Shown piece after piece: positions 9,583 to 18,359 of a DNA stretch of 64,000 bases. The notes below the pieces were generated by a model, which saw only the letters and a program-made list of their open reading frames with translations, ran no database searches and was not told where the DNA came from. The position numbers were made by a program, and so were the translations under genes. Source of the DNA: Paenibacillus sp. MBLB1832. Lineage in GTDB: Bacteria; Bacillota; Bacilli; Paenibacillales; NBRC-103111. The stretch covers positions 1,631,001 through 1,695,000 of the forward strand of contig NZ_CP130319.1 of NCBI RefSeq assembly GCF_032271945.1, in the 5' to 3' direction. Every line of letters starts with the position of its first letter. The first letter of the stretch is position 1.

Positions 9583-9917
9583 ATTGATTGAAATGAAAAC
9601 ATAAAAACACTTCATATTTAGCCTCATTTACCCCACACGAACAATTAGCGAGAAGAAAATAACCCCCTCATCTTGTTTGTTTTTCTCCCAATGCGCAATC
9701 CATCAGCTCATTTATGGTAAAACCGAGGCAACGCAAGTGTTTCGGCAGTAAGTGTTTGTAACGCAATTCGCACTGGCGCGGTCATTGGAGCCGCAAGGAT
9801 GGAAGAGAGGTAGGGCTTTCATTGTTTTGATTCCAACACATGAATTACGCAATTTCATAGAGATCAATCTAAAGTAGAATCGTTTTCGTGCTGATTAGGT
9901 GCGGGAACGATTTTTTG
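9583..9917 (+). ncRNA. Candidate non-coding RNA of about 330 nt, family not recognised
   Basis: The interval runs from the predicted start site of a perfect promoter to an intrinsic terminator. No plus-strand ORF with a start and ribosome site was found. Local features include a short direct repeat AAGTGTTT around 9740 and 9750 and several possible stems. I could not match it to 6S RNA, RNase P RNA, tmRNA, SRP RNA or a known riboswitch class. A 42-codon open frame exists on the opposite strand, but without a convincing start. It could also be a long regulated leader whose terminator controls the OsmC-like gene 113 bp further on. Confidence 0.45.
9878..9917 (+). terminator. Intrinsic terminator upstream of the OsmC-like gene
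   Basis: AATCGTT (9878-9884) pairs with AACGATT (9906-9912), followed by TTTTTG. It ends any transcript from the 9548 promoter. Confidence 0.75.
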
Positions 9918-10029
9918 TTTTGCCCGCAGCACATTTGTGCAAAATGACAGAATCCCTCAAATCACTGGTGAATATTGCGCGCTTCCTTTACAATGAAACC
10001 ACATAGTCCCGACGAAACGAGGCGAAACC

Positions 10030-10479
10030 ATGATGAGCGAGCAATCCTTCGAACTCCAAGCAACGTGGACAGGCGGTCTGGATGGTACTGGCCGCATACA
10101 GGCGGCGAAGCTACAGACAGCGATCTCTGTCCCCACTGAATTTGACGGCCCTGGCACGGGCACGAATCCCGAAGAGATGCTGCTAGGAGCCGCAGCAACC
10201 TGCTACATCATTACGCTCGGCGCGATGCTGCAACGAGAGGGAATCCAATCCCTAACCCTGCATTCACACATTTATGTGGAGAGCAGACCGACAATGAAGG
10301 TGAAGTCGATCCTTCACTGTCCCTTGATCTGCGTGCCCTCAACGACGGTGCCAGAGAAGTTGGATAAACTATACCAAGCCGCCCTCCGCGCGGAGAAGAC
10401 TTGTATGATTAGCAAAGCGCTGCGCGGCAATGTAGATGTACGTGTTCAACCCGAAATTCGGTTAATGGAAGTCATGTGA
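10030..10479 (+). CDS. OsmC/Ohr family peroxiredoxin-like protein
   Basis: 149 residues, the usual size of OsmC/Ohr proteins, which reduce organic hydroperoxides through a cysteine pair in a dimeric cytoplasmic enzyme. The family pattern is clear: GTGTNPEEMLLGAAATCYIITL places the first cysteine on the central helix (near residue 57), and TCMISKALRGNVDV places the second about 65 residues later. The overall look is closest to the SACOL1771-type subgroup rather than classic Ohr. Two adjacent ATG codons (10030, 10033) are possible starts. It stands alone between the candidate ncRNA and a histidine kinase gene 28 bp downstream; whether it belongs to the kinase transcript is unclear. No MarR-type OhrR regulator is adjacent. 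Confidence 0.85.
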   Translation: MMSEQSFELQATWTGGLDGTGRIQAAKLQTAISVPTEFDGPGTGTNPEEMLLGAAATCYIITLGAMLQREGIQSLTLHSHIYVESRPTMKVKSILHCPLICVPSTTVPEKLDKLYQAALRAEKTCMISKALRGNVDVRVQPEIRLMEVM

Positions 10480-10507
10480 TTCTATAGAGAAGGGGATCAT
10501 CGCCGCG

Positions 10508-12325
10508 ATGAATCTGAACAAAAAGGTATTTATCGGATTTTTACTATTCATCATCATCCCTTTATTTGTCCTAGGGTCAGCGGTATACAGCGTCTCCCAA
10601 CAGCTCATTGAGAAAAAGTACGGTGATCTGACGGAAGTCTCGCTCCAAGCCATCTCGAGGAACATATATTACATGTTCAAAGAAGCGAATTATTTTTCGG
10701 ACTTCTGGATGGTGAAAGACAGTATTCAAGATATTTATAAAACGATGGATGGTAAAAAGCCAAACACAGAGACATTGTCCTCGTACGATTTGAACGCTTT
10801 CGATACGCTGCTGCGCGGCTCGATTCTGACCTATTCGCCAATCCAGTCAGTCGTCATTTACAACAATGAAGGCAAATCCTTCAGCGCTGGAAAAACGAGC
10901 GGAAGCGCCATTCCATGGGCAACGCTTCAGCAAAGTTTGGCGTTTCAACACATTAAGGAACTCAATGGCAGTCCGCTGTGGATTGGGCCGTCCGAGTTCA
11001 AAGAGTTTGGTCCTGGCCGCGGCGGGGAGTTTTATCAAGCGCGCTTGGTCAAGGATTTCTGGACGATGGATAATCTCGGCTACATGCTGTTGAAATTTAA
11101 ATTTAATGAGCTGGATCCTATATTCAAATCGTTCAACACGAACGAGCAAAGCTCCAAACGCTATCTGCTCGTGAATAAAAGCGGTCTCATTTTTTACGAT
11201 AATAAACAAAATTTTGAAGGCGCGAACGTGCTGCAGCTTACACAAGGGAAGCTGGATTTGGGACGTAATAATTACAGTTTTCAAGCTGATTTTCAAAATG
11301 AGAAAAGTCTGATTTCCCTCTATCATTTGAATATTAATGGGATGGGTGTCCAGGATTGGAGCGTCATTTCGGTCACTTCGTGGAAATATGTCGCCGGTGA
11401 GCTTGAAACGATCATGAAGCTCGTGGCGGGGATTACGTTTATCTGTTTATTTTTTGCGTTGGTCTATAACCTGGTATTTGTTAGACGTATTATTCAATTG
11501 ATCCTGCGAATGCTGAACGCCATGAAAAAAGTAGAGCGCGGCGATCTCACAACACGTATGGAAGAGAGCGGCAAGGATGAAACGACGGCCCTTGCCAGAG
11601 GCTTCAACTCCTTGGTTGTTCGTGTGGAGGACTTGCTGGAAGAGGTCAAGCGTCAGCAGGACCGCAAAAATAAAGCAGAGCTGATGCTGCTGCAAGCGCA
11701 GATTAAGCCTCATTTTCTTTTTAACACACTGGAATCGATCAATGTTCTGGCCATTCAGAATCAAGGTAAGAAAGTTAGTCAGATGGTCATTCGGCTAGGT
11801 AATTTACTGCGGATTGGCATGGAAAATAGAGAAGAAATCTCCCTTAAGCAGGAGCTGGAGCACTTGCGGAGTTATCTGGAAATTCAGGAATTCCGTTTCG
11901 AAGATCAATTTCAATATGACATTGAAGCGCCGCCAGAGCTGTTGCATGAGCACATATTAAAGCTGACGCTCCAGCCGCTCGTGGAGAATAGTTTGCAGCA
12001 TGGATTTGAAACGATTGAGTATATGGGGCATATTTCCATTCAAGTCAAGGATGAAGGAGAGCGGATAGGACTCTATGTGACGGACAATGGGGTTGGGATC
12101 AGCCAAGAGAAATTAGCGAAGTTTCATTATAAAACAGAGCTAGAGACATCCATCCACGAGATTCTGGACTCCAATGAAGAGCGGCGTGGGCTAGGCGTAA
12201 GTAATGTCGCAGACCGCATCCGGATTCAGTACGGTGAACACTATGGCATGTTTATTTGCTCGCATGAGGGTCAAGGCACGACGATGAAGGTTGTAATCCC
12301 AAAACGGAAGAGGGAAAACCAATGA
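10508..12325 (+). CDS. YesM-type membrane sensor histidine kinase
   Basis: 605-residue sensor of the LytS/YesM class, which commonly responds to extracellular sugars through a solute-binding protein. Order: first membrane helix (FIGFLLFIIIPLFVLG), extracellular Cache-like domain to about residue 295, second membrane helix (ITFICLFFALVYNLVF), HAMP (RMLNAMKKVERGDLTTR), the His_kinase motif QAQIKPHFLFNTLES with phospho-acceptor His402, and a C-terminal ATPase domain (PLVENSLQHGF and DNGVGI). Ribosome site AAGGGGAT precedes ATG 10508. It overlaps the next response regulator gene by four bases, so the two are translated together. The partner transporter genes downstream suggest it senses the sugar that this ABC system binds. 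Confidence 0.92.
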   Translation: MNLNKKVFIGFLLFIIIPLFVLGSAVYSVSQQLIEKKYGDLTEVSLQAISRNIYYMFKEANYFSDFWMVKDSIQDIYKTMDGKKPNTETLSSYDLNAFDTLLRGSILTYSPIQSVVIYNNEGKSFSAGKTSGSAIPWATLQQSLAFQHIKELNGSPLWIGPSEFKEFGPGRGGEFYQARLVKDFWTMDNLGYMLLKFKFNELDPIFKSFNTNEQSSKRYLLVNKSGLIFYDNKQNFEGANVLQLTQGKLDLGRNNYSFQADFQNEKSLISLYHLNINGMGVQDWSVISVTSWKYVAGELETIMKLVAGITFICLFFALVYNLVFVRRIIQLILRMLNAMKKVERGDLTTRMEESGKDETTALARGFNSLVVRVEDLLEEVKRQQDRKNKAELMLLQAQIKPHFLFNTLESINVLAIQNQGKKVSQMVIRLGNLLRIGMENREEISLKQELEHLRSYLEIQEFRFEDQFQYDIEAPPELLHEHILKLTLQPLVENSLQHGFETIEYMGHISIQVKDEGERIGLYVTDNGVGISQEKLAKFHYKTELETSIHEILDSNEERRGLGVSNVADRIRIQYGEHYGMFICSHEGQGTTMKVVIPKRKRENQ

Positions 12326-13920
12326 GATTGAAGGCTGTTTTGGCGGATGATGAGCCGAATATTTTACGTAATTTGCAAGCGGTAATTCCATGGGAAGAAA
12401 TTGAAATCGATATTGTGGGCAAAGCTAGAAATGGGCTTGAAGCCTTGGAATTGTGCGAGCTTCATGTGCCTGATATCGTGATGAGTGATATTCGTATGCC
12501 GCATATGGACGGTATTACCTTTGTTCATAAGCTAAGGGAAATCAATGAAGAATGCTCAGTACTAATGGTGACGGGGTACCAGGATTTCGACTATGTTCGC
12601 TCGCTACTCAGAGCAGGGGTAAGCGATTATATTTTGAAACCAATTGACTATGAAGAACTGGAGAATGTGATCCGGAAAGTAGCAGCAGACATTCGTGCAA
12701 AGAAGCTGAGCCAACATGAGGAGCACCTGAAATGGGGCAAAATCAGAAGCTTGGCGTACGAGAAAGTGCTTCAGGATATTATGATGAATTACACCGATAT
12801 TACAGCAACTACGCTGTTGCCGATCGATTATGGCGACCTGGAAACGCTGCGTTATGTGTTCGCCATCATTGATGTGGACGACTATTCGCAGAAATCGCTG
12901 CCGTGGACAGAGCAGGAGAGGAAGCTTTGGAATTTTGCCGTGCGCAATGTGCTGCAAGATTCTTTGGCCGATGAACAGTCACAATTTACAGTTCTGCATA
13001 TGCGAGAAGGCGAGTGGGCCTTGCTCATGGTTTGGGAAGATGGGGTGGAGGCTTCTGTCGAAGCGAAACTGCGTACCCTGTCGGCCAAACTACAGCACAA
13101 TGTGCGGGAATCCGTGAAGCTGGGCATCAGTATCGGTTACTTCCCGCAGCCTGTCGGCTTGCACCAGCTTGCAGATACGTATCAGAAGCTGCTGCGCTTC
13201 ATGCAGTTGAATTTGGATAAACAGGAATCGGTCCTTCCTTACAAGGAAACCAAAGAATCGGTTGATGCGAATACGTCCCTATGGTTCCTCGTCGAGGAAA
13301 TTGTAGCGGGACTTAAACAGCTCAGTAAGCCGAAATCCGAGGATGCGTTAGATCGTTTGAAAATGCTGCTGGAGGGATTAACGGAAAGCTCGTTCGCCCG
13401 GGCGTTTCAGATGCTGCATTATTTAATTCTGCATGTACTCCGTGAGCTGCGCGAGATGAACGCACTGGATAGTTCCGAAGAGGAACAGATTTGGCGTGAG
13501 CTGGATAAAAGTGAAAGCATTGCGCATCTCCTACAGGTGATGGTACATCTCGTATCGATCGGGCTCGAGGGCTCGAATAAGAAGAAGAACAGCGAGCTGC
13601 TCATGGCAGCCGCGAAAGACTATATTCGCACGAATTATTCCACGGATTTTGGCATTGAAGATATTGCAAGCTCATTGGGCATTTCCTCAAGCTATTTCAG
13701 CTTGTTATTTAAACAGCATTTCGGTGAAACCTTCGTAGAATATGTGACGAAACATCGCATGGAGCTGGCGAAATCGATGCTGCTGCACAGTGACAAAAGC
13801 ATTACGGACATTGGAAAATCGGTGGGTTACATCGAGAGACGCTATTTTACGAAGGTATTTCATAAGTTTACTGGCGAAATTCCATCGGAGTACCGCGACA
13901 AGCGGAAGGAAGGGAACTAG
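12322..13920 (+). CDS. YesN-type response regulator with AraC DNA-binding domain
   Basis: 532 residues: N-terminal receiver domain (about 1-120) with phosphorylation site Asp56 in VMSDIRMPHMDG and the switch lysine in YILKPIDYEE; a long middle region of unknown fold; and a C-terminal AraC-type double helix-turn-helix (about 430-528) with IEDIASSLGISSSYFSLLFK and KSITDIGKSVGYIERRYFTK. It pairs with the overlapping kinase upstream and most likely activates the following solute-binding protein, permease and nagZ genes. The gene has no terminator at its end; a 94-bp gap precedes the solute-binding protein gene, room for a regulated promoter. Confidence 0.92.
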   Translation: MRLKAVLADDEPNILRNLQAVIPWEEIEIDIVGKARNGLEALELCELHVPDIVMSDIRMPHMDGITFVHKLREINEECSVLMVTGYQDFDYVRSLLRAGVSDYILKPIDYEELENVIRKVAADIRAKKLSQHEEHLKWGKIRSLAYEKVLQDIMMNYTDITATTLLPIDYGDLETLRYVFAIIDVDDYSQKSLPWTEQERKLWNFAVRNVLQDSLADEQSQFTVLHMREGEWALLMVWEDGVEASVEAKLRTLSAKLQHNVRESVKLGISIGYFPQPVGLHQLADTYQKLLRFMQLNLDKQESVLPYKETKESVDANTSLWFLVEEIVAGLKQLSKPKSEDALDRLKMLLEGLTESSFARAFQMLHYLILHVLRELREMNALDSSEEEQIWRELDKSESIAHLLQVMVHLVSIGLEGSNKKKNSELLMAAAKDYIRTNYSTDFGIEDIASSLGISSSYFSLLFKQHFGETFVEYVTKHRMELAKSMLLHSDKSITDIGKSVGYIERRYFTKVFHKFTGEIPSEYRDKRKEGN

Positions 13921-14014
13921 AGGATTTTGCCCCTAGATTAGGAATTTGTCGGTCTTTAGGACGAAGAAAGGTTCATTTATACTTAAAAGGTAAGGTAAAA
14001 GGAGAACCGGGTTT

Positions 14015-15370
14015 ATGAGAAAACGAACGTTTATTTGGGGCGCAGGTGCCTTGGCTCTTACATGCCTGCTATCGGCGTGCAGTGTGCTGTCCGATAATAC
14101 TAATTCACCTCGTGAAGGTGAGCACGCCAGTGGACAAGGGACGCCGCACGGCCCTATACAATTGACGATCCGGCATACGCAAGTGAAGGATACACAGAAG
14201 AAACGGCTGGCCATGCTGCAGGACGTTGTGAAGGCAACGGAAGCGAAGGTGCCAGGGTTGACGATTACACTCGACGGTGTCGAGGATAAGGTCAATCGTT
14301 TCGAGAAGCTTCGCGCCGAGATGGCTGCGGGCAATCCGCCGGAAATTTTCGATCTGTTCGGCGGTACAGATACGAAGGATTACGTGAAAGCGAACCGATT
14401 GTTGGATCTGACGCCAATTCTGCAAGAGCTGGGGTTAACCGATAAGTTCTACAGCTTTCAAGAGTTTACGGTGAATGGCAAAATCTATGGAATTCCTATG
14501 GCTGGTTATGTAGAAGGCCTCTACTATAACAAGAAGATTTTGGCTGGGAATCATATCATTCCACCTCAAACGTGGGATGAGCTGATTGCCGCTGCTGGGA
14601 AATTGAAAGCTGCCAAGGTGACGCCATTCGCGCTGTCCGCGAAAGATTCATGGGTCATCAATATGATGATGAATACCATGTGGGTTCGTACGGCGGGGAC
14701 GAATTCTATTGAGGGCTTCCTGAACGGCAGCAAGCGTTGGACCGATAGCGATGTGGTTAAGGCTTTCGAGCAATATCAACTCCTCATTCAAAAGGATTAT
14801 TTCCAGGATGGCAGCCTAACGCTTGCCTATGCGGAACAGCAAAACACTTTCAGCAGCGGAGGCGCCGCTTTCATGTTCGATGGCAGCTGGGCGAATACAC
14901 CGCTCCTGGATAAAGACAAATCAAGCATCACCGAAGATGTAGGATTCATGAATTTCCCTTCGATGGGAGGGCCAGGCGATGGCTACATCAATGGCGGTTG
15001 GTCGAATGCTTACGGCTTTTCGCAAAAGGTGACGCCGGAGCAGTTGATCGCCATCAAAGAGTTCATTAAGCAAATGTATAATGAGCCCATGCAAAAAAGA
15101 CAGCTCATCGAAGAAGGCATGCCTCCTGCGATGAAGCTGTCAGATACGAGTCAAGTGAACCCGTTAATTACAGAAATCTTGAATGTATTTACGAGCAGCA
15201 AGGGCTCTTTCCCCGCCTACGATTCCCGCATTCAAACGAAAGTTCGGGAACGGCTTGAACGCGGGATGCAAGAGCTGCTGGGGGGACGGACAGATCCTGT
15301 TTCTCTGATGGCAGAGATGCAGAAACAACAGGAAGCTTCGAATAAAGAAGAATTCCATACCACCAAATAG
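14015..15370 (+). CDS. ABC transporter extracellular sugar-binding lipoprotein
   Basis: 451-residue family 1 solute-binding protein anchored to the outer face of the membrane. The signal sequence ends in a lipobox (CLLSACSV, lipidated Cys near residue 23). The mature part has family hallmarks: GNPPEIFDLFGG, the YNKKIL segment, PQTWDEL, and a C-terminal GMPPAMK stretch. It would deliver a carbohydrate ligand to the two permeases encoded next. Those permease genes carry internal deletions, so this binding protein may no longer support import and may serve only as the receptor for the upstream kinase. The nagZ gene downstream hints at an amino-sugar-containing ligand, an inference only. Confidence 0.9.
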   Translation: MRKRTFIWGAGALALTCLLSACSVLSDNTNSPREGEHASGQGTPHGPIQLTIRHTQVKDTQKKRLAMLQDVVKATEAKVPGLTITLDGVEDKVNRFEKLRAEMAAGNPPEIFDLFGGTDTKDYVKANRLLDLTPILQELGLTDKFYSFQEFTVNGKIYGIPMAGYVEGLYYNKKILAGNHIIPPQTWDELIAAAGKLKAAKVTPFALSAKDSWVINMMMNTMWVRTAGTNSIEGFLNGSKRWTDSDVVKAFEQYQLLIQKDYFQDGSLTLAYAEQQNTFSSGGAAFMFDGSWANTPLLDKDKSSITEDVGFMNFPSMGGPGDGYINGGWSNAYGFSQKVTPEQLIAIKEFIKQMYNEPMQKRQLIEEGMPPAMKLSDTSQVNPLITEILNVFTSSKGSFPAYDSRIQTKVRERLERGMQELLGGRTDPVSLMAEMQKQQEASNKEEFHTTK

Positions 15371-15381
15371 TAGGATGACAT

Positions 15382-15883
15382 ATGAACAAAATGGGAAGAA
15401 ATACATGGGCGTATACGCTGCTAACCTTGCCAACGCTGCTCCTTTTCGCGATATTCTTCCTCTTTCCGATGGGAATGGCGCTGCGGTATGGATTCACAGC
15501 GTGGAATGGGATTTCCCCCGCGACGTTCAATGGGCTGCACAATTTCATCACGGCTTTCCATGATCCTTATTTCTGGATCGTCGTTTCCGTGATTTATAGC
15601 ATCCCGAAGCATCTCCTGGAAGCTGCTAAGGCCGGTTATCCTGGTGATTATCCTTTTATCCATAACAGGTGGCATGAAAGCAATGGATATTGTTGTCGTC
15701 ATGACGGGTGGGAACCCTTATGGCATTACGGAAGTCATGGCCTCATATATGATCAAAAAAGCGTACCGGATTGGCGAATACGGCTATGCGAACAGCATTG
15801 CGTTGTTGATTCTCCTTTTTACCGCCATTCTAACCTCTGTATTCGGTTGGTTGACTAGCAAACAGGAGGAGGTGCGTTATTGA
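15382..15883 (+). pseudogene. ABC sugar permease 1, degraded by internal deletions and a frameshift
   Basis: The remnant spans only 502 bp, while intact relatives elsewhere in this window are 292-306 codons. Frame one gives the N-terminus (LPTLLLFAIFFLFPMG, GLHNFITAFHDPYFW), then jumps to SIPKHLLEAAK, which matches the permease EAA loop that normally lies about 110 residues further on. The frame then shifts and the true C-terminus continues as RPVILVIILLSITGGMKAMD to SKQEEVRY, ending at 15883. About 125 residues are missing in two blocks, including the membrane core and the end of the EAA loop that contacts the ATPase. It cannot make a working permease as read here. The start is ATG 15382. 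Confidence 0.8.
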
Positions 15884-16554
15884 TACGAAAAGCTTCACGG
15901 CGAGCCTTTTCACATGGGCTGCTTCTTCTTTATATAGGGGTGATTTTATTTCCATTAAGTTGGACCCTAAACTCGTCTTTCAAATCGAATAAAGAAATTA
16001 TTACAGCACCTTGGTCCTTTCCGCACGAAATCTCCTTTTCGAATTACTGGAACGCGTGGAGCGGGGCGCATGTAGGGCATTATTTTATGAATAGTGTGAT
16101 TAATTCAACAGTATCTTCGAGTGTTTCGTTACTGCTAGGGACGGCAACGGCTTATGCAGTAACACGGATGGCTTTTCCGAAAATAAGTTTGGTTATCCGC
16201 CGCATTCTGCTCCTAGCGCTGCTAATTCCCGCGGCTTCCTTGCTGGTGCCCTTGTATATGCTCCTAAGAAGCTTGCACCTGTATAATACGTCGCTTGCGC
16301 TCATTCTGCCGTATGTGACGCTCGGTATACCGTGGACGGTGTTCATGGTCAGTTCGTTCCTGACATCCATTCCGAATGAACTGGAAGAGGCGGGGATTAT
16401 GGACGGACTGTCCATTTTTGGTCTGTTATGGCGTCTTATTGTGCCGATCGTCATGCCGTCATCTCTCTGCGCAGCGATCATGATTAGTGTCATTCCGATT
16501 GTTGTGATGTATCTCCTGCTTCAAAAGCGCATCATGGTCAATATCAAAGCCTAA
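15880..16554 (+). pseudogene. ABC sugar permease 2 with an in-frame internal deletion
   Basis: 224 residues instead of the usual 270-280. It starts at TTG after AGGAGGTG and overlaps the permease 1 stop. The N-terminus, the membrane helices and the EAA loop (NELEEAGIMDGLSIFGLLWRL) are intact. After CAAIMIS the sequence jumps straight to VIPIVVMYLLLQKRIM, losing about 50 residues that in relatives contain the FIWNE-type segment, the last periplasmic loop and part of the final helices. The C-terminal tail is also atypical (NIKA rather than GAVKG). The reading frame survives, so a shortened protein could be made, but it is probably non-functional. Confidence 0.7.
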
Positions 16555-16577
16555 CCACATTCAAGGAGCGTGTACAT

Positions 16578-18209
16578 ATGTCATCTGTTGGTACTACGAA
16601 TTTTAAACCGCTAAGTCTACGTCAAAAGGTAGGTCAACTTTTTGCATGCGGTTTTGATTCCAAGACGCCCAATGCGGCCATTACCCAATTAATAGAGAAC
16701 TATGGCATTGGCGGTGTCATTTACTTCCGTCGCAATGTGGAAGATGCGCATCAGCTTGCTCAGCTTTCCGCGGATTTGCAAGCGATTAGCAAGCGCAGCG
16801 ATGGTCAGCCGTTGTTTATTACGGTCGATCAAGAGGGCGGGATGGTGTCCCGTATTGAAAAAGGAGCAACCTTGCTGCCGGGCAATATGGCATTAGGTGC
16901 GGCCTTTGCGCCATCTGGCGTATATGCCAGCGCGAAAGTGATGGGCAAAGAGCTTCGTCAAATGGGCGTCAATATGAACTTGGCCCCTTGCCTGGATATC
17001 AATAACAATCGATTGAATCCCGTAATTGGTGTCCGCTCCTACGGCGAGACAGCTGCGCTGGTTAGCGATATGGGTACGCACGCTGTGAAGGGCTTGCAAG
17101 ACATGGGGGTCATTGCAACGGTGAAGCATTTCCCTGGTCACGGCGATACAACAGCCGATTCCCATCATGATCTACCTGTTGTGCCGCACAGCATGGAACG
17201 CTTAATGGAGCTGGAGCTTGCGCCGTTCGTTAAGGCGATTGAAGGCGGCGTTGATGCGATTATGACCGCGCATGTGGTATTTGAGGCGTTAGAGTCGAGC
17301 GGTGTTCCTTCGACATTGTCCTATCGCATTCTAACAGAATTGCTGCGTGAACAGTTAGGGTTTAAAGGTCTCATCGTGACCGATTGTCTAGAGATGAAGG
17401 CGATCTCGGAGGGTGTAGGTGTAGCGGAAGGCGCTATACGCGCTGTTGAAGCAGGTGCTGATATTTTGCTCGTGAGCCATGAATTAGAGCGTCAAATTGC
17501 TGCGATCGAAGCTGTGATTGCAGCTGTCGAGAGCGGTCGTATCCCTGAGTCGCGTATTGACGCTTCCGTGATGCGTATTATAACGAATAAAATTAAAAGA
17601 GGCATAAGCTTCGATACACTAACCCCGATTCCAACAGAACCGATCTCAACACCAGAACATCAGCTGCTTGCGAAAGAACTCAGCCGTAAGAGCATTACGA
17701 AAGTGAAGGATGAAGTGGGCCAGGTACTCCAAGTGAACGATAAAACGCTTGTGATTTGGACGGAGGTGCAGTCTGGCACTGAAATCGATGAGGTCGTCGA
17801 TCGGACAGGTACATTAGGCGGTACGTTATCAGAGCTGACGGGAGTAACGGTCCAAGAGGAATATCTCGGCTTGTATCCTTCGGATGAAGAAGTCGAGGAG
17901 ATGGTGAAACGCGTCGATTCCTATGAGCAAGTGGTCGTTGTCACCTACAATGCCACGTTTTCCCCAGGTCAAACCAAGCTGGCCAAAGCTTTAAACCAGA
18001 AGGAAAACCTTCACCTGATCGTCGCGGCTGGCCGTAATCCATATGATTTACTCGAATTCCCTGAAGTGAAAACGTACTATGCCTGCTATGAGAATCGCCC
18101 ATTAGCGATGGTCTCTCTGGCTAATGTGTTGCTTGGTCGCGAAGCAGCCGTGGGTCGCCTGCCTGTAACCTTATCTGAGCAATATCCCATCGGCTGGAGA
18201 CAGGATTAA
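16578..18209 (+). CDS. nagZ: Beta-N-acetylglucosaminidase, glycoside hydrolase family 3
   Basis: 543 residues with no signal peptide, so cytoplasmic. NagZ releases GlcNAc from muropeptides or chito-oligosaccharides. The GH3 N-domain has the characteristic KHFPGHGDTTADSHHDLPVV segment carrying the Asp-His dyad that defines NagZ-like enzymes, the upstream FITVDQEGGMV, and the nucleophile Asp in LIVTDCLEMKAI. A C-terminal domain (about 345-543) with the GH3_C fold pattern (VVTYNA, LIVAAGRNPYDLL) is present, as in Bacillus NagZ. Ribosome site AAGGAG precedes ATG 16578. It follows the broken permease genes by 23 bp and was likely the last gene of their operon, so the lost transporter probably brought in GlcNAc-containing sugars. 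Confidence 0.9.
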   Translation: MSSVGTTNFKPLSLRQKVGQLFACGFDSKTPNAAITQLIENYGIGGVIYFRRNVEDAHQLAQLSADLQAISKRSDGQPLFITVDQEGGMVSRIEKGATLLPGNMALGAAFAPSGVYASAKVMGKELRQMGVNMNLAPCLDINNNRLNPVIGVRSYGETAALVSDMGTHAVKGLQDMGVIATVKHFPGHGDTTADSHHDLPVVPHSMERLMELELAPFVKAIEGGVDAIMTAHVVFEALESSGVPSTLSYRILTELLREQLGFKGLIVTDCLEMKAISEGVGVAEGAIRAVEAGADILLVSHELERQIAAIEAVIAAVESGRIPESRIDASVMRIITNKIKRGISFDTLTPIPTEPISTPEHQLLAKELSRKSITKVKDEVGQVLQVNDKTLVIWTEVQSGTEIDEVVDRTGTLGGTLSELTGVTVQEEYLGLYPSDEEVEEMVKRVDSYEQVVVVTYNATFSPGQTKLAKALNQKENLHLIVAAGRNPYDLLEFPEVKTYYACYENRPLAMVSLANVLLGREAAVGRLPVTLSEQYPIGWRQD

Positions 18210-18359
18210 GGGGAAATTCGTTATACAGAAATTGTATCTAGCATCTTTCAACATCTCTTTGTAAAATCAGATAGGTTTGTGAAACTTTCTGTTTCCTTGC
18301 ACGTAGGAACAATGCACGCATTTCACCAACGATCTATTTACGAAGGGGTGTTTTTTTGC

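Noticed and set aside
9655-9835. Short open frame on the minus strand inside the candidate ncRNA
   Set aside because: About 42 codons, no start with a ribosome site, and the strong promoter and terminator both point the other way. Kept only as a remark.
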